Under the pieces are notes generated by a model. The model had not been told where the DNA came from, did no database searches, and worked only from the letters and a program-made list of their open reading frames with translations. A stretch of 64,000 nucleotides of DNA from Arthrobacter gallicola (lineage in GTDB: Bacteria > Actinomycetota > Actinomycetes > Actinomycetales > Micrococcaceae), in the NCBI RefSeq assembly GCF_014836775.1, contig NZ_JACSQD010000004.1, positions 239,016 through 303,015 on the forward strand, read 5' to 3'. Below, in pieces: positions 54,466-63,736 of this stretch. The position numbers were made by a program, and so were the translations under genes. Every line of letters starts with the position of its first letter. The stretch's first letter is position 1.

Positions 54466-54471
54466 TAGCAT
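54466..54471 (+). promoter_or_regulatory. -10 box of a probable leaderless promoter (MFS gene)
   Basis: TAGCAT 7 bases before the ATG at 54479, with no ribosome site. Confidence 0.55.
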
Positions 54472-54478
54472 CTGGGTC

Positions 54479-55843
54479 ATGGCATCAATGACGCACACAA
54501 CGTCCGGACCTGCGGGAACGCCGGGCACCGTCCGGCGGCGGGAGATTTGGGCGTGGGCTTCGTGGGATTGGGGATCGGCGGCCTTCAACGCCGTGATGAC
54601 CACGTTCGTCTTCACCGTCTACCTCACCTCCGCCCCGTTTGGCGGTGAGGCCCGGGCCTCGGCGGTGCTGGGCACTGCCCTGGCGATTGCCGGGGTTCTC
54701 GTGTTCCTGCTGGCTCCGGTGACCGGGCAGCGCTCCGATGCCGGCGGCCGGCGGAAGCTGTGGCTCGGGATTAACACCGTGGCTGTCTGCGCCGCGACAG
54801 GTTTGTGTTTCTTTGTCTACCCCAGCCCGGATTTCCTGCTGCTGGGCGTGGCCCTGATCGCCCTGGCGAACGTGTTCTTCGAATTCGCCAATGTGAACTA
54901 CTACGCGATGCTCAAGCAGGTATCCACGCCGGGTTCCGTGGGCAAAGTCAGCGGCTTCGGCTGGGCGATGGGCTATGTGGGCGGCATTGCCGCACTGGCA
55001 CTGGTTCTTGTTGGCTTTATCAACCCCGATGTGGGCTGGTTCGGCGTGACGTCGGAGAACGGCCAGAACATCCGGGCGGTGGCCGTGTTCTCGGCACTCT
55101 GGTTCCTGGTCTTCTCGCTGCCCATCTTCTTCACCGTGCCGGAGGTCCCCCGGACCAAAGCCGCCCAGCTGGGCTTCTTCGCCTCCTACGGCCTGTTGTT
55201 CCGGCGGATCAAGGCGATTTACCGGACCAGCCCGCACACCCTCTGGTTCCTGCTGGCCAGTGCCGTATTCCGGGACGGCCTGGCGGCCGTCTTCACCTTT
55301 GGCGGCGTGATCGCCGCGGGGACCTTCGGCTGGGACCTGCCCCAGGTCATCATGTTCGCTATCTTCGGCAACATCGTCGCAGCGGCCGGAGCCTTCGCCG
55401 GCGGCTTCCTGGACGACCGCATCGGCCCCAAACCCGTCATTGTGGGTTCCCTGACCGGTTTGCTGGTGGCGGGTTCGGCCATCGCTGCGCTTGGCCCTGA
55501 TGAAGCACACCTGTTTGGACTCACCTGGACCGGTGACACGACGTTCTGGATCTTCGGCCTGGCACTGTGCCTGTTCGTTGGGCCGGCGCAGTCCGCGTCG
55601 CGTGCGTTCCTGGCCCGGCTTGCCCCGGAAGGCGAGGAGGGGGAGCTGTTCGGCCTGTACGCCACCACCGGACGGGCCGTGAGTTTCCTGGCGCCGTCGC
55701 TGTTCGCCATCTTCATCACCATCTTTGGCGCGCAGCGCTACGGCATCATCGGCATTCTGCTGGTTCTGCTGCTGGGCCTGCTTGCCCTGCTGCCGGTGCG
55801 CGCCCCGGACCGGACGCCTCAGGCGGTGGTCCCGGAGGTTTAG
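54479..55843 (+). CDS. MFS transporter, Atg22/UMF1 family
   Basis: A 454-residue 12-segment transporter. The N-terminal WASWDWGSAAFNAVMTTFVFTVYL pattern and the ANVNYYAML segment place it in the UMF1 group, related to the fungal vacuole effluxer Atg22. Bacterial members are thought to export amino acids or small metabolites but are barely studied. The ATG at 54479 sits behind a TANNNT box; an ATG three codons later is also possible. It is divergent from the mrp operon with a 191-base gap. Confidence 0.88.
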   Translation: MASMTHTTSGPAGTPGTVRRREIWAWASWDWGSAAFNAVMTTFVFTVYLTSAPFGGEARASAVLGTALAIAGVLVFLLAPVTGQRSDAGGRRKLWLGINTVAVCAATGLCFFVYPSPDFLLLGVALIALANVFFEFANVNYYAMLKQVSTPGSVGKVSGFGWAMGYVGGIAALALVLVGFINPDVGWFGVTSENGQNIRAVAVFSALWFLVFSLPIFFTVPEVPRTKAAQLGFFASYGLLFRRIKAIYRTSPHTLWFLLASAVFRDGLAAVFTFGGVIAAGTFGWDLPQVIMFAIFGNIVAAAGAFAGGFLDDRIGPKPVIVGSLTGLLVAGSAIAALGPDEAHLFGLTWTGDTTFWIFGLALCLFVGPAQSASRAFLARLAPEGEEGELFGLYATTGRAVSFLAPSLFAIFITIFGAQRYGIIGILLVLLLGLLALLPVRAPDRTPQAVVPEV

Positions 55844-55892
55844 GGGTTACCTACTCCGGGTGGCCCGCCCGGGGCATCTGGATCTGGGGCAC

Positions 55893-56468
55893 CTAGATGC
55901 TGGTGCGGTGGAAGTTCAGGTGGCTGCGCGACGCCGTCGGACCCCGCTGTCCCTGGTAGCGGTTGCCGTAAACGCCGGTTCCGTAGGCGTATTCGGCCGG
56001 TGAGCTGAGCTTGAAGAAGCACAGCTGGCCGATCTTCGAGCCGGGCCAGAGTTTGATCGGCAGGGTGGCCATGTTCGAAAGCTCCAGGGTCACGTGCCCC
56101 GAGAAACCGGGGTCAATGAAGCCGGCGGTGGAGTGGGTCAGCAGGCCCAGCCGGCCCAGGGAGGACTTGCCCTCGAGGCGGGCAGCGACGTCGTCGGGAA
56201 GGGTGACGGTTTCGTAGGTGGAGCCCAGCACAAATTCGCCCGGGTGCAGGATGAAGGGTTCGTCCGGGGCTACTTCCACCAGCCGGGTGAGGTCCGGCTG
56301 GTCCAGGGAGGGGTCGATGTGCGCGTACTTGTGGTTGTCGAAAAGCCGGAAATACCGGTCGATCCGCACGTCAACACTGGAAGGCTGGACCATTGCGGGG
56401 TCATAGGGATCGAGGACAATCCGCTCGTCGGCAATTTCGGCTCTAATGTCGCGGTCAGATATCAGCAC
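55893..56468 (-). CDS. dcd: dCTP deaminase, probably bifunctional dUMP-forming
   Basis: A 191-residue trimeric enzyme of pyrimidine nucleotide synthesis. Family motifs: [40 protein letters not shown] with the substrate-binding Arg/Ser, and [11 protein letters not shown] with the catalytic glutamate nearby. It is very similar to the Mycobacterium tuberculosis Dcd:Dut type, which converts dCTP straight to dUMP. The start is GTG at 56468, 6 bases after a TATTTT box, so it is probably leaderless. Confidence 0.93.
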   Translation of the reverse strand: MLISDRDIRAEIADERIVLDPYDPAMVQPSSVDVRIDRYFRLFDNHKYAHIDPSLDQPDLTRLVEVAPDEPFILHPGEFVLGSTYETVTLPDDVAARLEGKSSLGRLGLLTHSTAGFIDPGFSGHVTLELSNMATLPIKLWPGSKIGQLCFFKLSSPAEYAYGTGVYGNRYQGQRGPTASRSHLNFHRTSI

Positions 56469-56474
56469 CTTCTA

Positions 56475-56480
56475 AAAATA
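56475..56480 (-). promoter_or_regulatory. -10 box of a probable leaderless promoter (dcd)
   Basis: TATTTT on the minus strand, 6 bases before the GTG start at 56468. Confidence 0.6.
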
Positions 56481-56487
56481 GCGCATC

Positions 56488-57339
56488 TCATCCCTGCCGG
56501 ATTTCCGTGCGGACCGCGTAAAGCTCAGGGAAAAACGTCAGATCGAGGGCGCTGCGCAGGAAGCCTGCACCGGAGGATCCGCCGGTCCCGCGCTTCATCC
56601 CGATGGTCCGCTGGACGGTGAGCAGGTGCCGGAAGCGCCAGAGCTGGAAGTTGTCCTCCAGATCCACCAGCTCCTCACAGGCCTCGTAAATGTCCCAGTT
56701 GGCAGCGGGCTCCTCATAGACCTCACGGAAAACGAGCATCAGGGTTTCGTCGAAGGTGTGGGCCTGCCTCACGTCGCGGTCCAGCAGCTCCGCTCCGACG
56801 GCGTACCCCCGGCGGTGCAGGACCCGGATGAACTCGTCGTAGACGCTGCTCTCCTCCAGCAGCGCGGCCAGCAGCTCCTGCGCCTGCGGATCAGCGGCAA
56901 AGACCTCCAGCATGGCGGCATTCTTGTTGCCCAGCAGGAACTCCACCGCCCTGTACTGATAGGACTGGAACCCGGAGGACGCACCCAGATCGCCCCGGAA
57001 CTCCGCATATTCAGACGGTGTCAGCGTGGCGAGCACGGACCACTGCTCGGTCAGCGAGCGCTGGATATGTTTGATCCGGGCAATGCCCTTCATGGCTGCC
57101 CGCAGGTCATCCGCCATCAGCCGCAGCCGGACACCGCGCAGCTCATGCAGCACCAGTTTCAGCCAAAGCTCCGAGGTCTGGTGCTGGATGATGAACAGCA
57201 TCTCGTCGTGGTGACCGCTGACCGGGTGCTGGGCGGAGAGAAGCTCCCCGAGGCCCAGATAGGATCCGTAGCTCATTTTCCTGCTGAAGTCCCGCTCAAT
57301 TTCCGGCTCCAGGTTCCGGGTGTTTTTGTCTACGCTCAT
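56488..57339 (-). CDS. kynA: Tryptophan 2,3-dioxygenase
   Basis: A 283-residue haem enzyme opening the indole ring of tryptophan to N-formylkynurenine. Conserved regions: SYGSYLGLGELLSAQHP, the haem-pocket HHDEMLFIIQHQTSELW, SSGFQSYQYR and FQLWRFRHLLTVQRTIGMKRGTGGSSG with the proximal histidine. The ATG at 57339 is preceded by CGGAG and begins the conserved part; the longer frame adds a non-conserved stretch. No kynB or kynU is nearby, so the rest of the pathway must lie elsewhere or be absent. Confidence 0.95.
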   Translation of the reverse strand: MSVDKNTRNLEPEIERDFSRKMSYGSYLGLGELLSAQHPVSGHHDEMLFIIQHQTSELWLKLVLHELRGVRLRLMADDLRAAMKGIARIKHIQRSLTEQWSVLATLTPSEYAEFRGDLGASSGFQSYQYRAVEFLLGNKNAAMLEVFAADPQAQELLAALLEESSVYDEFIRVLHRRGYAVGAELLDRDVRQAHTFDETLMLVFREVYEEPAANWDIYEACEELVDLEDNFQLWRFRHLLTVQRTIGMKRGTGGSSGAGFLRSALDLTFFPELYAVRTEIRQG

Positions 57340-57499
57340 CGCTGCTCCGTCTGCGTTAGCGGCGCCTGCCGTGGGTGTTGCCGGGACGCGGTGTCCCGGC
57401 TGCGCTGAGCCTACGGTAACTGCCGCCCGTGCTTCTGCGCCCCGGCGCGGCTGTGGAAGACTGGCCGTAAATACACCCCCACCCTCCCAAGGAGTTTCC

Positions 57500-58009
57500 A
57501 TGGAGAACGAACCCGGCAGCACCCCGGCATCAGATGAGACCGAAGGCAGCCCGGCGGGCTCCCCCGCACCGGCGACCGCACTGGAAGAGGCCATCGAAGC
57601 GGGCCAGGCCGGCGAGATCAGCAACCAGGACGTGATCGCGGCGATCTGGAATGCGGATCTCCTGAGCGTCGGCCGGCTGACCGTGGAGGACGATCCAGCC
57701 AGTTTCCAGGCCCTGGTTCTGAAGTCCCCCGAAGGCGCAGCCCCGGTTGCCGCAACCTTCACAGACGCTCAGCGGATTCCGCAGCGCATCCGGGACACCG
57801 CGCCGATCATGGTGAAGGCGTCCGGCGAAGCCACCCTGCGCAGCATCGCACCCGGCTATGGGCTGGCGATTAACCCCGGTAATTCGCTGGGCCTTGAACT
57901 GGGACCGGAAGGCGTGGCCGCCGTCGTCGCCGCTTTCGACGGTGCCGCAGGAAACGCCGCAGGCACGGCGCCGCAGGCAAACGCAGCGCCGGAAGCCGGG
58001 GCCGAATAG
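57500..58009 (+). CDS. SseB-family N-terminal-domain protein
   Basis: A 169-residue protein with a Ser/Pro/Glu-rich disordered start (1-28), a central SseB_N-like fold (about 28-145) containing LEEAIEAGQAGEISNQ, FTDAQRIPQRI and LAINPGNSLGLEL, and an Ala-rich tail. SseB-like proteins in actinobacteria are uncharacterised; the name derives from a distant enhanced-serine-sensitivity protein. AAGGAG lies immediately in front of the ATG at 57500. Divergent from kynA. Confidence 0.75.
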   Translation: MENEPGSTPASDETEGSPAGSPAPATALEEAIEAGQAGEISNQDVIAAIWNADLLSVGRLTVEDDPASFQALVLKSPEGAAPVAATFTDAQRIPQRIRDTAPIMVKASGEATLRSIAPGYGLAINPGNSLGLELGPEGVAAVVAAFDGAAGNAAGTAPQANAAPEAGAE

Positions 58010-58154
58010 CGGCAGTCCGCAGGCAGCACCGGCCCGGTTGGCGGTATTTTGGTTGCCTTATGGCCAACAGGGGCCGGTTTTGCCGCGTCCGGCCTTGCAG
58101 TGGGGGTGGCGGCGTCTACTCTGGGGAACCTCACTACAGATGGAGGGCTGTACC

Positions 58155-59219
58155 GTGACCTGCTCAGCGAAATCCCCGAAATCCTGCTCCATTGTCCCGC
58201 CCTATCTGCTGGCGCGGATCGCGGAGAACCCCGACCGCCTCGCCGCTGCTGCGGATGCCGCCCGGCGGACCCTGCTGGAACAGCGGGCCGTGGAGGAAAA
58301 CCGCAAAGAGCGCCGGACTGCTCCGGCGCCCGGACCGGGAACCGCGCTCACCCCGAAACTCCGCCGCACCGTCTTCGATGCCGGGCAGAAGCAGGAACTG
58401 CCCGGCGTCCCGGTCCGGACCGAAGGAGCCCCGCCCACGTCCGATCCGGCCGTGGACGAGGCTTACGACGGACTGGGCGCAACCTACGCCCTGTTCAGCG
58501 ACGCCTACGGCCGGTCCTCAGTCGACGGCGCCGGACGTCCGCTCCACGCCACCGTCCACTACGGCCGCGACTATGACAACGCATTCTGGGACGGCAACCA
58601 GATGGTCCTGGGCGACGGCGACGGCGAGGTCTTCCAGCGCTTCAGCAAGTCCCTGACCGTCATTGGGCACGAGCTGACCCACGGCGTCATCCAGTACACC
58701 GCCCGGCTGGTCTACCAGGACCAGGCCGGAGCGCTGAACGAATCCATTTCCGATGTTTTCGGTGCACTGGTGGAGCAGAAATTGCTCGGCCAGTCGGTCA
58801 GCGAAGCCTCCTGGCTCATCGGTGAGGGCCTGTTCACGGCGGAGGTCAACGGGCGGGGCCTGCGTTCCATGTCAGCTCCCGGCACGGCTTACGACGACGA
58901 TGTGCTGGGCAAGGATCCGCAGCCTGCAGACATGTCGGACTATGTGCAGACCAGTGCCGACAACGGCGGCGTCCACCTCAACTCCGGGATCCCCAACCGG
59001 GCCTTCTACCTGGCCGCTTCCCGGCTTGGCGGCTACGCCTGGGAACGCGCCGGGCAGATCTGGTACGACACCATTACCGAACCAAACTTCCCCGCGGACT
59101 GCACCTTCAGCGTCTTCGCTGCAGCGACCGTCACCTCCGCGGAAAAACGCTACGGTGCCTCTGGCGCAGAAAGTTCTGCTGTGCAGGCAGCGTGGAAAGA
59201 GGTTAACGTCATGGTATGA
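58155..59219 (+). CDS. Protealysin-like M4 metallopeptidase
   Basis: A 354-residue thermolysin-family zinc protease without a signal peptide. The short N-terminal propeptide has the conserved PPYLL motif (15-19) of protealysin precursors, not the long propeptide of thermolysin. The catalytic domain begins near residue 60, with zinc ligands in HELTH (H172, E173, H176) and the third ligand in NESISD (E196). The GTG at 58155 is preceded by GGAGGG at normal spacing, better than the ATG at 58140. An inhibitor gene overlaps its stop. Known relatives act inside the cell or are released non-classically. Confidence 0.9.
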   Translation: MTCSAKSPKSCSIVPPYLLARIAENPDRLAAAADAARRTLLEQRAVEENRKERRTAPAPGPGTALTPKLRRTVFDAGQKQELPGVPVRTEGAPPTSDPAVDEAYDGLGATYALFSDAYGRSSVDGAGRPLHATVHYGRDYDNAFWDGNQMVLGDGDGEVFQRFSKSLTVIGHELTHGVIQYTARLVYQDQAGALNESISDVFGALVEQKLLGQSVSEASWLIGEGLFTAEVNGRGLRSMSAPGTAYDDDVLGKDPQPADMSDYVQTSADNGGVHLNSGIPNRAFYLAASRLGGYAWERAGQIWYDTITEPNFPADCTFSVFAAATVTSAEKRYGASGAESSAVQAAWKEVNVMV

Positions 59220-59491
59220 GACTGGTTGTGGTGCGCAGCGGCGGAGTCGCAGGTATGAGGCGCACGTGGAGCAGTGAGGTGAGTTCCCAGGAGGCCGAGG
59301 AACGCTGGCTGCCCCTGCTTCAGGACCCGCCGTCCACCGAGGCCGCTGCCGGCATGCCCGACCGCTTTACCTATGAAATCAGCGTCGGAAAGGCAGCGGT
59401 CACCATCCCGGAGGAATCCCTGCAGGGACGCTGGCGGGAGTTAGTGGACCGCGCCCGCAAGGGCAATGGAGAAGCCCGGTCAGCGGATTAG
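59216..59491 (+). CDS. Emfourin-type inhibitor of the M4 protease
   Basis: A 91-residue protein matching the emfourin (M4in) family of protealysin inhibitors. Visible features: the RLVVVRSGGVAGMRRTW start, a helical middle (EAEERWLPLLQ), the FTYEISVG strand and a C-terminal RWRELVDRAR helix. Its ATG overlaps the protease stop by four bases (ATGA), so enzyme and inhibitor are made together. No signal peptide. Identification rests on family knowledge plus gene order. Confidence 0.85.
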   Translation: MRLVVVRSGGVAGMRRTWSSEVSSQEAEERWLPLLQDPPSTEAAAGMPDRFTYEISVGKAAVTIPEESLQGRWRELVDRARKGNGEARSAD

Positions 59492-59595
59492 GAAACAGCC
59501 TGAGGCGCTGCGTTAGTGTCACGGGTGCGCCACATTGTGCTGGTGGTGCTGAAGGCATGTAAAGTGGTTTTCTGTTCCGGTGCTTCGCCGGACAT

Positions 59596-59669
59596 GCGGG
59601 CGTAGCTCAATGGTAGAGCGCTAGCTTCCCAAGCTCGATACGCGGGTTCGATTCCCGTCGCCCGCTCCA
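59596..59669 (+). tRNA. tRNA-Gly (CCC anticodon)
   Basis: A 74-base cloverleaf with encoded CCA end. Acceptor stem GCGGGCG/CGCCCGC, D arm GCTC-AATGGTA-GAGC, anticodon loop TTCCCAA, T loop TTCGATT. The anticodon stem has one mismatch (T28-C42), otherwise all stems pair. Confidence 0.96.
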
Positions 59670-59792
59670 ATTCCCTTCATCCGGCTCAGCGGATATTTGC
59701 AGCCTGATTCAGGCGCACCTCCAGCGGCATCAAGTCCTGAACCGTTTTGAGGCACTCTGCAGACCGTCATTCAGGCGTACACTTGAACAGCC

Positions 59793-60212
59793 ATGAACCG
59801 CAAAATGTTTAAGTCCAAGATCCATCGTGCCACCGTCACCCATTCGAACCTCCACTACGTAGGTTCTGTGACCGTGGACCTGGATCTCCTCGATGCAGCA
59901 GACATCCTGCCTGGTGAACTCGTCTCCATTGTCGATGTGAACAACGGCTCCCGTCTGGAGACCTACACCATCGCGGGAGAACGCGGGAGCGGCGTGATCG
60001 GCATCAATGGCGCTGCGGCTCATCTGGTGAACATCGGCGACACCGTCATCCTGATCACCTACGCGGACATGAGCACCGAAGAAGCACGGACCTTTGTCCC
60101 CACAGTGGTGCACGTTGATGCCCAGAACCGCATCCTCTCCCTGGGCACCGATCCGGCCGAGGCACTTACGCCCGGCACCGAGCGCCCGCCGCTGGCTGTC
60201 CCCGGGCACTAA
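59793..60212 (+). CDS. panD: Aspartate 1-decarboxylase
   Basis: A 139-residue pyruvoyl-dependent enzyme making beta-alanine for pantothenate and coenzyme A. Self-cleavage site G24-S25 in HYVGSVTVD, with the pyruvoyl group formed from S25. [12 protein letters not shown] and the [11 protein letters not shown] segment are conserved. No ribosome site; a TACACT box ends nine bases before the ATG, so the transcript is near-leaderless. No other pan genes are nearby. Confidence 0.96.
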   Translation: MNRKMFKSKIHRATVTHSNLHYVGSVTVDLDLLDAADILPGELVSIVDVNNGSRLETYTIAGERGSGVIGINGAAAHLVNIGDTVILITYADMSTEEARTFVPTVVHVDAQNRILSLGTDPAEALTPGTERPPLAVPGH

Positions 60213-60436
60213 CAACTCCGTCTCATCCGGCGGCTGGGTTCGTCCCTTCTGGTAGCGAGCGTGGGCGAGCTGGTTCCGTCCCCCCTCGATGCGCAGGTAT
60301 GGCGACCTCCATGGCGCCGAACCCGCCATCTCTGCACACCCGGCACAGCGTAGCCGCACATCCACCCCCTGCAGCCTCCCCGAAACCCCCGGACGGACTC
60401 CCTGCCGAAGGGCCGCTGACCGCTGCGACCTGAGGT

Positions 60437-60446
60437 AACACGTGTT
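60437..60446. promoter_or_regulatory. LacI-type operator candidate
   Basis: AACACGTGTT, a perfect 10-bp palindrome with the central CG typical of LacI-family sites; the flanks extend it imperfectly (GTAACACGTGTTTC). About 125 bases before the sugar importer start. Confidence 0.5.
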
Positions 60447-60493
60447 TCCCATGTGAACTGTGGCGCAATACGGCCGGAGGGCATAGGGTCAAT

Positions 60494-60523
60494 CGAAAGG
60501 TTGCTGAGGATGGCTTCCTTTCG
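60494..60523. promoter_or_regulatory. 7-bp inverted repeat before the sugar importer
   Basis: CGAAAGG-N16-CCTTTCG, perfect arms. It could be a second regulator site or a leader stem-loop, about 48 bases before the ATG. Confidence 0.4.
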
Positions 60524-60571
60524 CGGAAAATCACTCAGTCCGTGCCTACGACGAGGTGGAGGCATACACCA

Positions 60572-61894
60572 ATGCCAAAAGACGCTAGACATCACGGCAG
60601 ACCCTGGATGAGGAAGTCTGCGGCCGCGGGGTTCGCCCTCGCCGTCGGTGCCACACTGCTGGCCGGCTGCAGCTCGGATGCAGGCTCTGCACCAACCCTG
60701 ACCTGGTATATCAATCCCGACGACGGCGGCCAGGCCGAACTCGCAAAGCGCTGCACGGAAGAGTCTGGCGGCGCTTACACCATCGAGACGTCCCTGCTTC
60801 CGAACGACGCCGCGTCGCAGCGCGAACAGCTGGCCCGCCGCCTGGCGGCCGGGGATACGACCATGGACATCATGAGCCTGGATCCGCCCAACGTTCCGGA
60901 ATATGCAGAGCCCGGCTATCTGGCACCGATCCCTGACGATGTCCGTGAACGCACGACCCAGAACGTGGTTGAAGGCGCCCTGACAGGCGCCACCTGGAAG
61001 GGCGAGGTAGTGGCCGTTCCCTTCTGGGCTAACACGCAGATCCTCTGGTACCGCAAATCAGTGGCGGAAGCTGCCGGGCTGGACATGACCCAGCCCGTGA
61101 CCTGGGACCAGCTCATCAATGCCGTCCGGGAACAGGACAAATTCCTCAGTGTGCAGGGTGCCCGGGCCGAGTCGATGACCGTCTGGGTGAACGCCCTGAT
61201 CGAATCCGCCGGCGGACAGATCGTAGAGAATCCCGACGCTCCAGCGGACGAAATCGAACTGGGCATCGATTCCGAGGCTGGCACGAAAGCCGCCGAAATC
61301 GTTTCCACCATCGGCAAGGACGGATTGGGCGGGCCCGGCCTGCCCACGCAGACGGAAAACTTCTCCATGATCCAGTTCCAAGGGGACAAGGGCGCATTCA
61401 TGGTGAACTACCCCTTCGTCTGGCCGGCCACCAACGCCGCCGTCCAGGAAGGCACCCTGCCGCAGTCCCTCGTGGACGACATTGGCTGGGCGCTCTACCC
61501 CCAGGTCAACGAGGGTGAGGACACCGCTCCCCCGCTGGGCGGAATCGACCTGGCCGTCGGCGCCAAGAGCAAGCATCCGGACCTCGCCTACGATGCCATC
61601 GAGTGTATTGTCAGCCCGGAAAACCAGGCCTACTACTTCCAGACCAACGGCAACCCGCCGTCCAACACCGAGGCGTACAACGATCCCACGGCATTGGAGA
61701 CATTCCCGATGGCCGGAACCATCCAGGAATCACTCCAGCTGGCCAAGCCCCGCCCCCAGACGCCGTACTACAACGAGATCTCGACCGGCATCCAGCAGAC
61801 CTGGACACCGCCGTCGGACGTCAATCCTGACACCACGCCCGCCACTAGCCAGGAGTTCATACTCGCGGTCCTGAAGGGAGAGAGGCTGTTATGA
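60572..61894 (+). CDS. LpqY-like sugar-binding lipoprotein (probable trehalose)
   Basis: A 440-residue family-1 extracellular solute-binding lipoprotein. The lipobox LLAGC places the lipidated cysteine at C33. It follows the pattern of mycobacterial LpqY: TWYINPDDGG, QREQLARRLAAGDTTMDIMSLD and WANTQILWYR. LpqY-SugABC imports trehalose in mycobacteria, so trehalose or a related disaccharide is the likely ligand. The ATG at 60572 is used because GTGGAGG lies upstream; an ATG at 60608 would give a shorter signal peptide. The next gene overlaps its stop by four bases. Confidence 0.88.
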   Translation: MPKDARHHGRPWMRKSAAAGFALAVGATLLAGCSSDAGSAPTLTWYINPDDGGQAELAKRCTEESGGAYTIETSLLPNDAASQREQLARRLAAGDTTMDIMSLDPPNVPEYAEPGYLAPIPDDVRERTTQNVVEGALTGATWKGEVVAVPFWANTQILWYRKSVAEAAGLDMTQPVTWDQLINAVREQDKFLSVQGARAESMTVWVNALIESAGGQIVENPDAPADEIELGIDSEAGTKAAEIVSTIGKDGLGGPGLPTQTENFSMIQFQGDKGAFMVNYPFVWPATNAAVQEGTLPQSLVDDIGWALYPQVNEGEDTAPPLGGIDLAVGAKSKHPDLAYDAIECIVSPENQAYYFQTNGNPPSNTEAYNDPTALETFPMAGTIQESLQLAKPRPQTPYYNEISTGIQQTWTPPSDVNPDTTPATSQEFILAVLKGERLL

Positions 61895-62856
61895 GTACGT
61901 CCGTCGAGACCCGTGCCGCCGCCGAGGGCGACAGCCCAAAACCGCGCCGGCAAAAACTCAGTGACCGCGCACGCAGTGAACGCCGGCTGGGATTCTGGCT
62001 GGCCGGACCCGCCTTTGTGATCATGCTGGCCGTCACGGCCTATCCGATTCTTCTGGCCTTCTACGATTCGCTGTTCAAGTACCGCCTCACCGCACCGGAC
62101 GACCGGACCTTCGTATTCCTGGGCAACTACATCACGGTCCTGACCGACTCGGTCTGGTGGCGGGACCTCGGCGTTACCCTGCTCATCACCGTGGTCACGG
62201 TCGTGATCGAACTGGTCCTCGGTTTCCTTCTCGCCATGGTCATGAACAGTGCGCTCAAGTCCATCCGCGGCTGGCTCCGTACCGCCATCCTGGTCCCCTA
62301 CGGCATCATTACGGTGGTCTCGGCCTTCGCCTGGTTCTACGCGTTCGACATCAACTCCGGCTATGTGAACCACTGGTTCGACTGGGTGCCGGGCATCAGC
62401 CCGGATTTGAACTGGTTCGCTGACTTCGGCACCGCGATCTCCGTGATCATGGCATCGGAAATCTGGAAAACCACTCCGTTCATCTCCCTGCTGCTGCTCG
62501 CGGGCCTGGCCCAGGTGCCCGGCGAGCTGACCGAAGCCGCAGAGGTCGACGGCGCCACCTGGTGGCAGCGCTTCTCCCGCGTGATTGTGCCGAACATGAA
62601 AGCCGCGATCATGGTGGCGGTGCTCTTCCGGGCACTGGATGCCTTCCGCATCTTTGACAACGTGTACATCATGACCAAGGGTGCCTACGGCACGGAGACG
62701 CTGTCCCTGCTGGCATACCGCACATCCATTACCCGGTTGGAGATTGGCATGGGGTCCGCCATCTCCGTCCTGCTGTTCCTGTGCGTGATCATCATCTGTT
62801 TCATCGCGATCAAACTCTTCAAAGTGGACCTGACCGGCGCACGAGGGGGCAAATAA
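61891..62856 (+). CDS. Sugar ABC transporter permease (SugA/MalF-like)
   Basis: A 321-residue permease with a basic cytosolic start (1-35), six membrane segments (first about 38-60) and the cytosolic EAA loop EAAEVDGATWWQRF around residue 212. It pairs with the MalG-type permease that begins directly after its stop. Its ATG overlaps the binding-protein stop (ATGA). Confidence 0.92.
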   Translation: MSTSVETRAAAEGDSPKPRRQKLSDRARSERRLGFWLAGPAFVIMLAVTAYPILLAFYDSLFKYRLTAPDDRTFVFLGNYITVLTDSVWWRDLGVTLLITVVTVVIELVLGFLLAMVMNSALKSIRGWLRTAILVPYGIITVVSAFAWFYAFDINSGYVNHWFDWVPGISPDLNWFADFGTAISVIMASEIWKTTPFISLLLLAGLAQVPGELTEAAEVDGATWWQRFSRVIVPNMKAAIMVAVLFRALDAFRIFDNVYIMTKGAYGTETLSLLAYRTSITRLEIGMGSAISVLLFLCVIIICFIAIKLFKVDLTGARGGK

Positions 62857-63699
62857 ATGAAGTCGTCACCGATCCGCAGACGCCTTACCTGGACGATCAT
62901 TTCCATTCTGGTGATCGTCTACGCCCTGTTTCCGGTCGCTTCCATTTTCGCGACGTCCTTCAAGCTCCCCAGCGACCTCACCTCGGGCACCTTCCTGCCG
63001 AGCACCTGGTCCACCGTCAACTACGAAGAGATCCTGGTCGGCGACGCCCAGGAGCTCTTCCTCTCGGCGCTGAGGAACTCGATCGGCATCTCGCTGATCG
63101 CTACGGTGATAGCCGTTGTACTGGCCACGCTGTGCGCCTACGCGATAGCCCGGCTGGACTTTCCGGGCAAGCGGCTGGTGCTGACCACGGCATTGGGCGT
63201 CTCGATCTTCCCGGTCATCTCCATCGTGACCCCGTTGTTCAACCTCTGGCGGAACATCGGTCTCTACGACACCTGGCTCGGGCTGATCATTCCGTACCTG
63301 TCCCTGACCCTGCCGATCTCCATCTGGACCCTGGCCGCGTTCTTCCGGCAGATTCCCTGGGAACTGGAGCAGGCCGCCCAGGTGGACGGGGCCACCACAT
63401 GGCAGGCCTTCCGGAAGGCGATCGTTCCGCTCGCCGCACCCGGAGTCTTCACCACCGCGATCATTGCTTTCTTCATCGCCTGGAATGACTTCGTATACGG
63501 CATCTCACTGACCTCAACCTCGGCGGCACGGCCGGTTCCGGCGGCACTGGCCTTCTTCACCGGTGCGTCACAGTTTGAGCAGCCTACGGGAGCAATTTCC
63601 GCAGCTGCGATTATTGTGACCATCCCGGTCGTTGTACTGGTGCTGCTGTTCCAGCGGCAGATTGTTTCCGGACTAACCCAGGGCGCCGTCAAGGGCTAG
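62857..63699 (+). CDS. Sugar ABC transporter permease (SugB/MalG-like)
   Basis: A 280-residue permease with six membrane segments (first about 12-33) and the EAA loop [15 protein letters not shown] near residue 172. The NDFVYG segment after it is typical of MalG-type subunits. The ATG follows the upstream stop without a gap; a GAGGGGG site lies within the upstream gene. Confidence 0.92.
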   Translation: MKSSPIRRRLTWTIISILVIVYALFPVASIFATSFKLPSDLTSGTFLPSTWSTVNYEEILVGDAQELFLSALRNSIGISLIATVIAVVLATLCAYAIARLDFPGKRLVLTTALGVSIFPVISIVTPLFNLWRNIGLYDTWLGLIIPYLSLTLPISIWTLAAFFRQIPWELEQAAQVDGATTWQAFRKAIVPLAAPGVFTTAIIAFFIAWNDFVYGISLTSTSAARPVPAALAFFTGASQFEQPTGAISAAAIIVTIPVVVLVLLFQRQIVSGLTQGAVKG

Positions 63700-63736
63700 C
63701 CCCCGGACGCACGGTAAAAGAAAAGGAGCCATGAGC

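Larger units (their letters stand above)
60213..60571. other. Intergenic region upstream of the LpqY-like operon
   Basis: A 359-base region. The part to 60420 is GC-rich with no gene I can support. The right part holds two palindromic elements, listed separately, and the GGAGG ribosome site of the next gene. Confidence 0.6.

Noticed and set aside
59596..59669. tRNA-Gly as an integration site
   Set aside because: No repeated 3' tRNA fragment, integrase or phage gene was seen on either side.
60223..60595. Open frames opposite the LpqY upstream region
   Set aside because: No SD, no family features, and they overlap the palindromes and the start of a certain gene.
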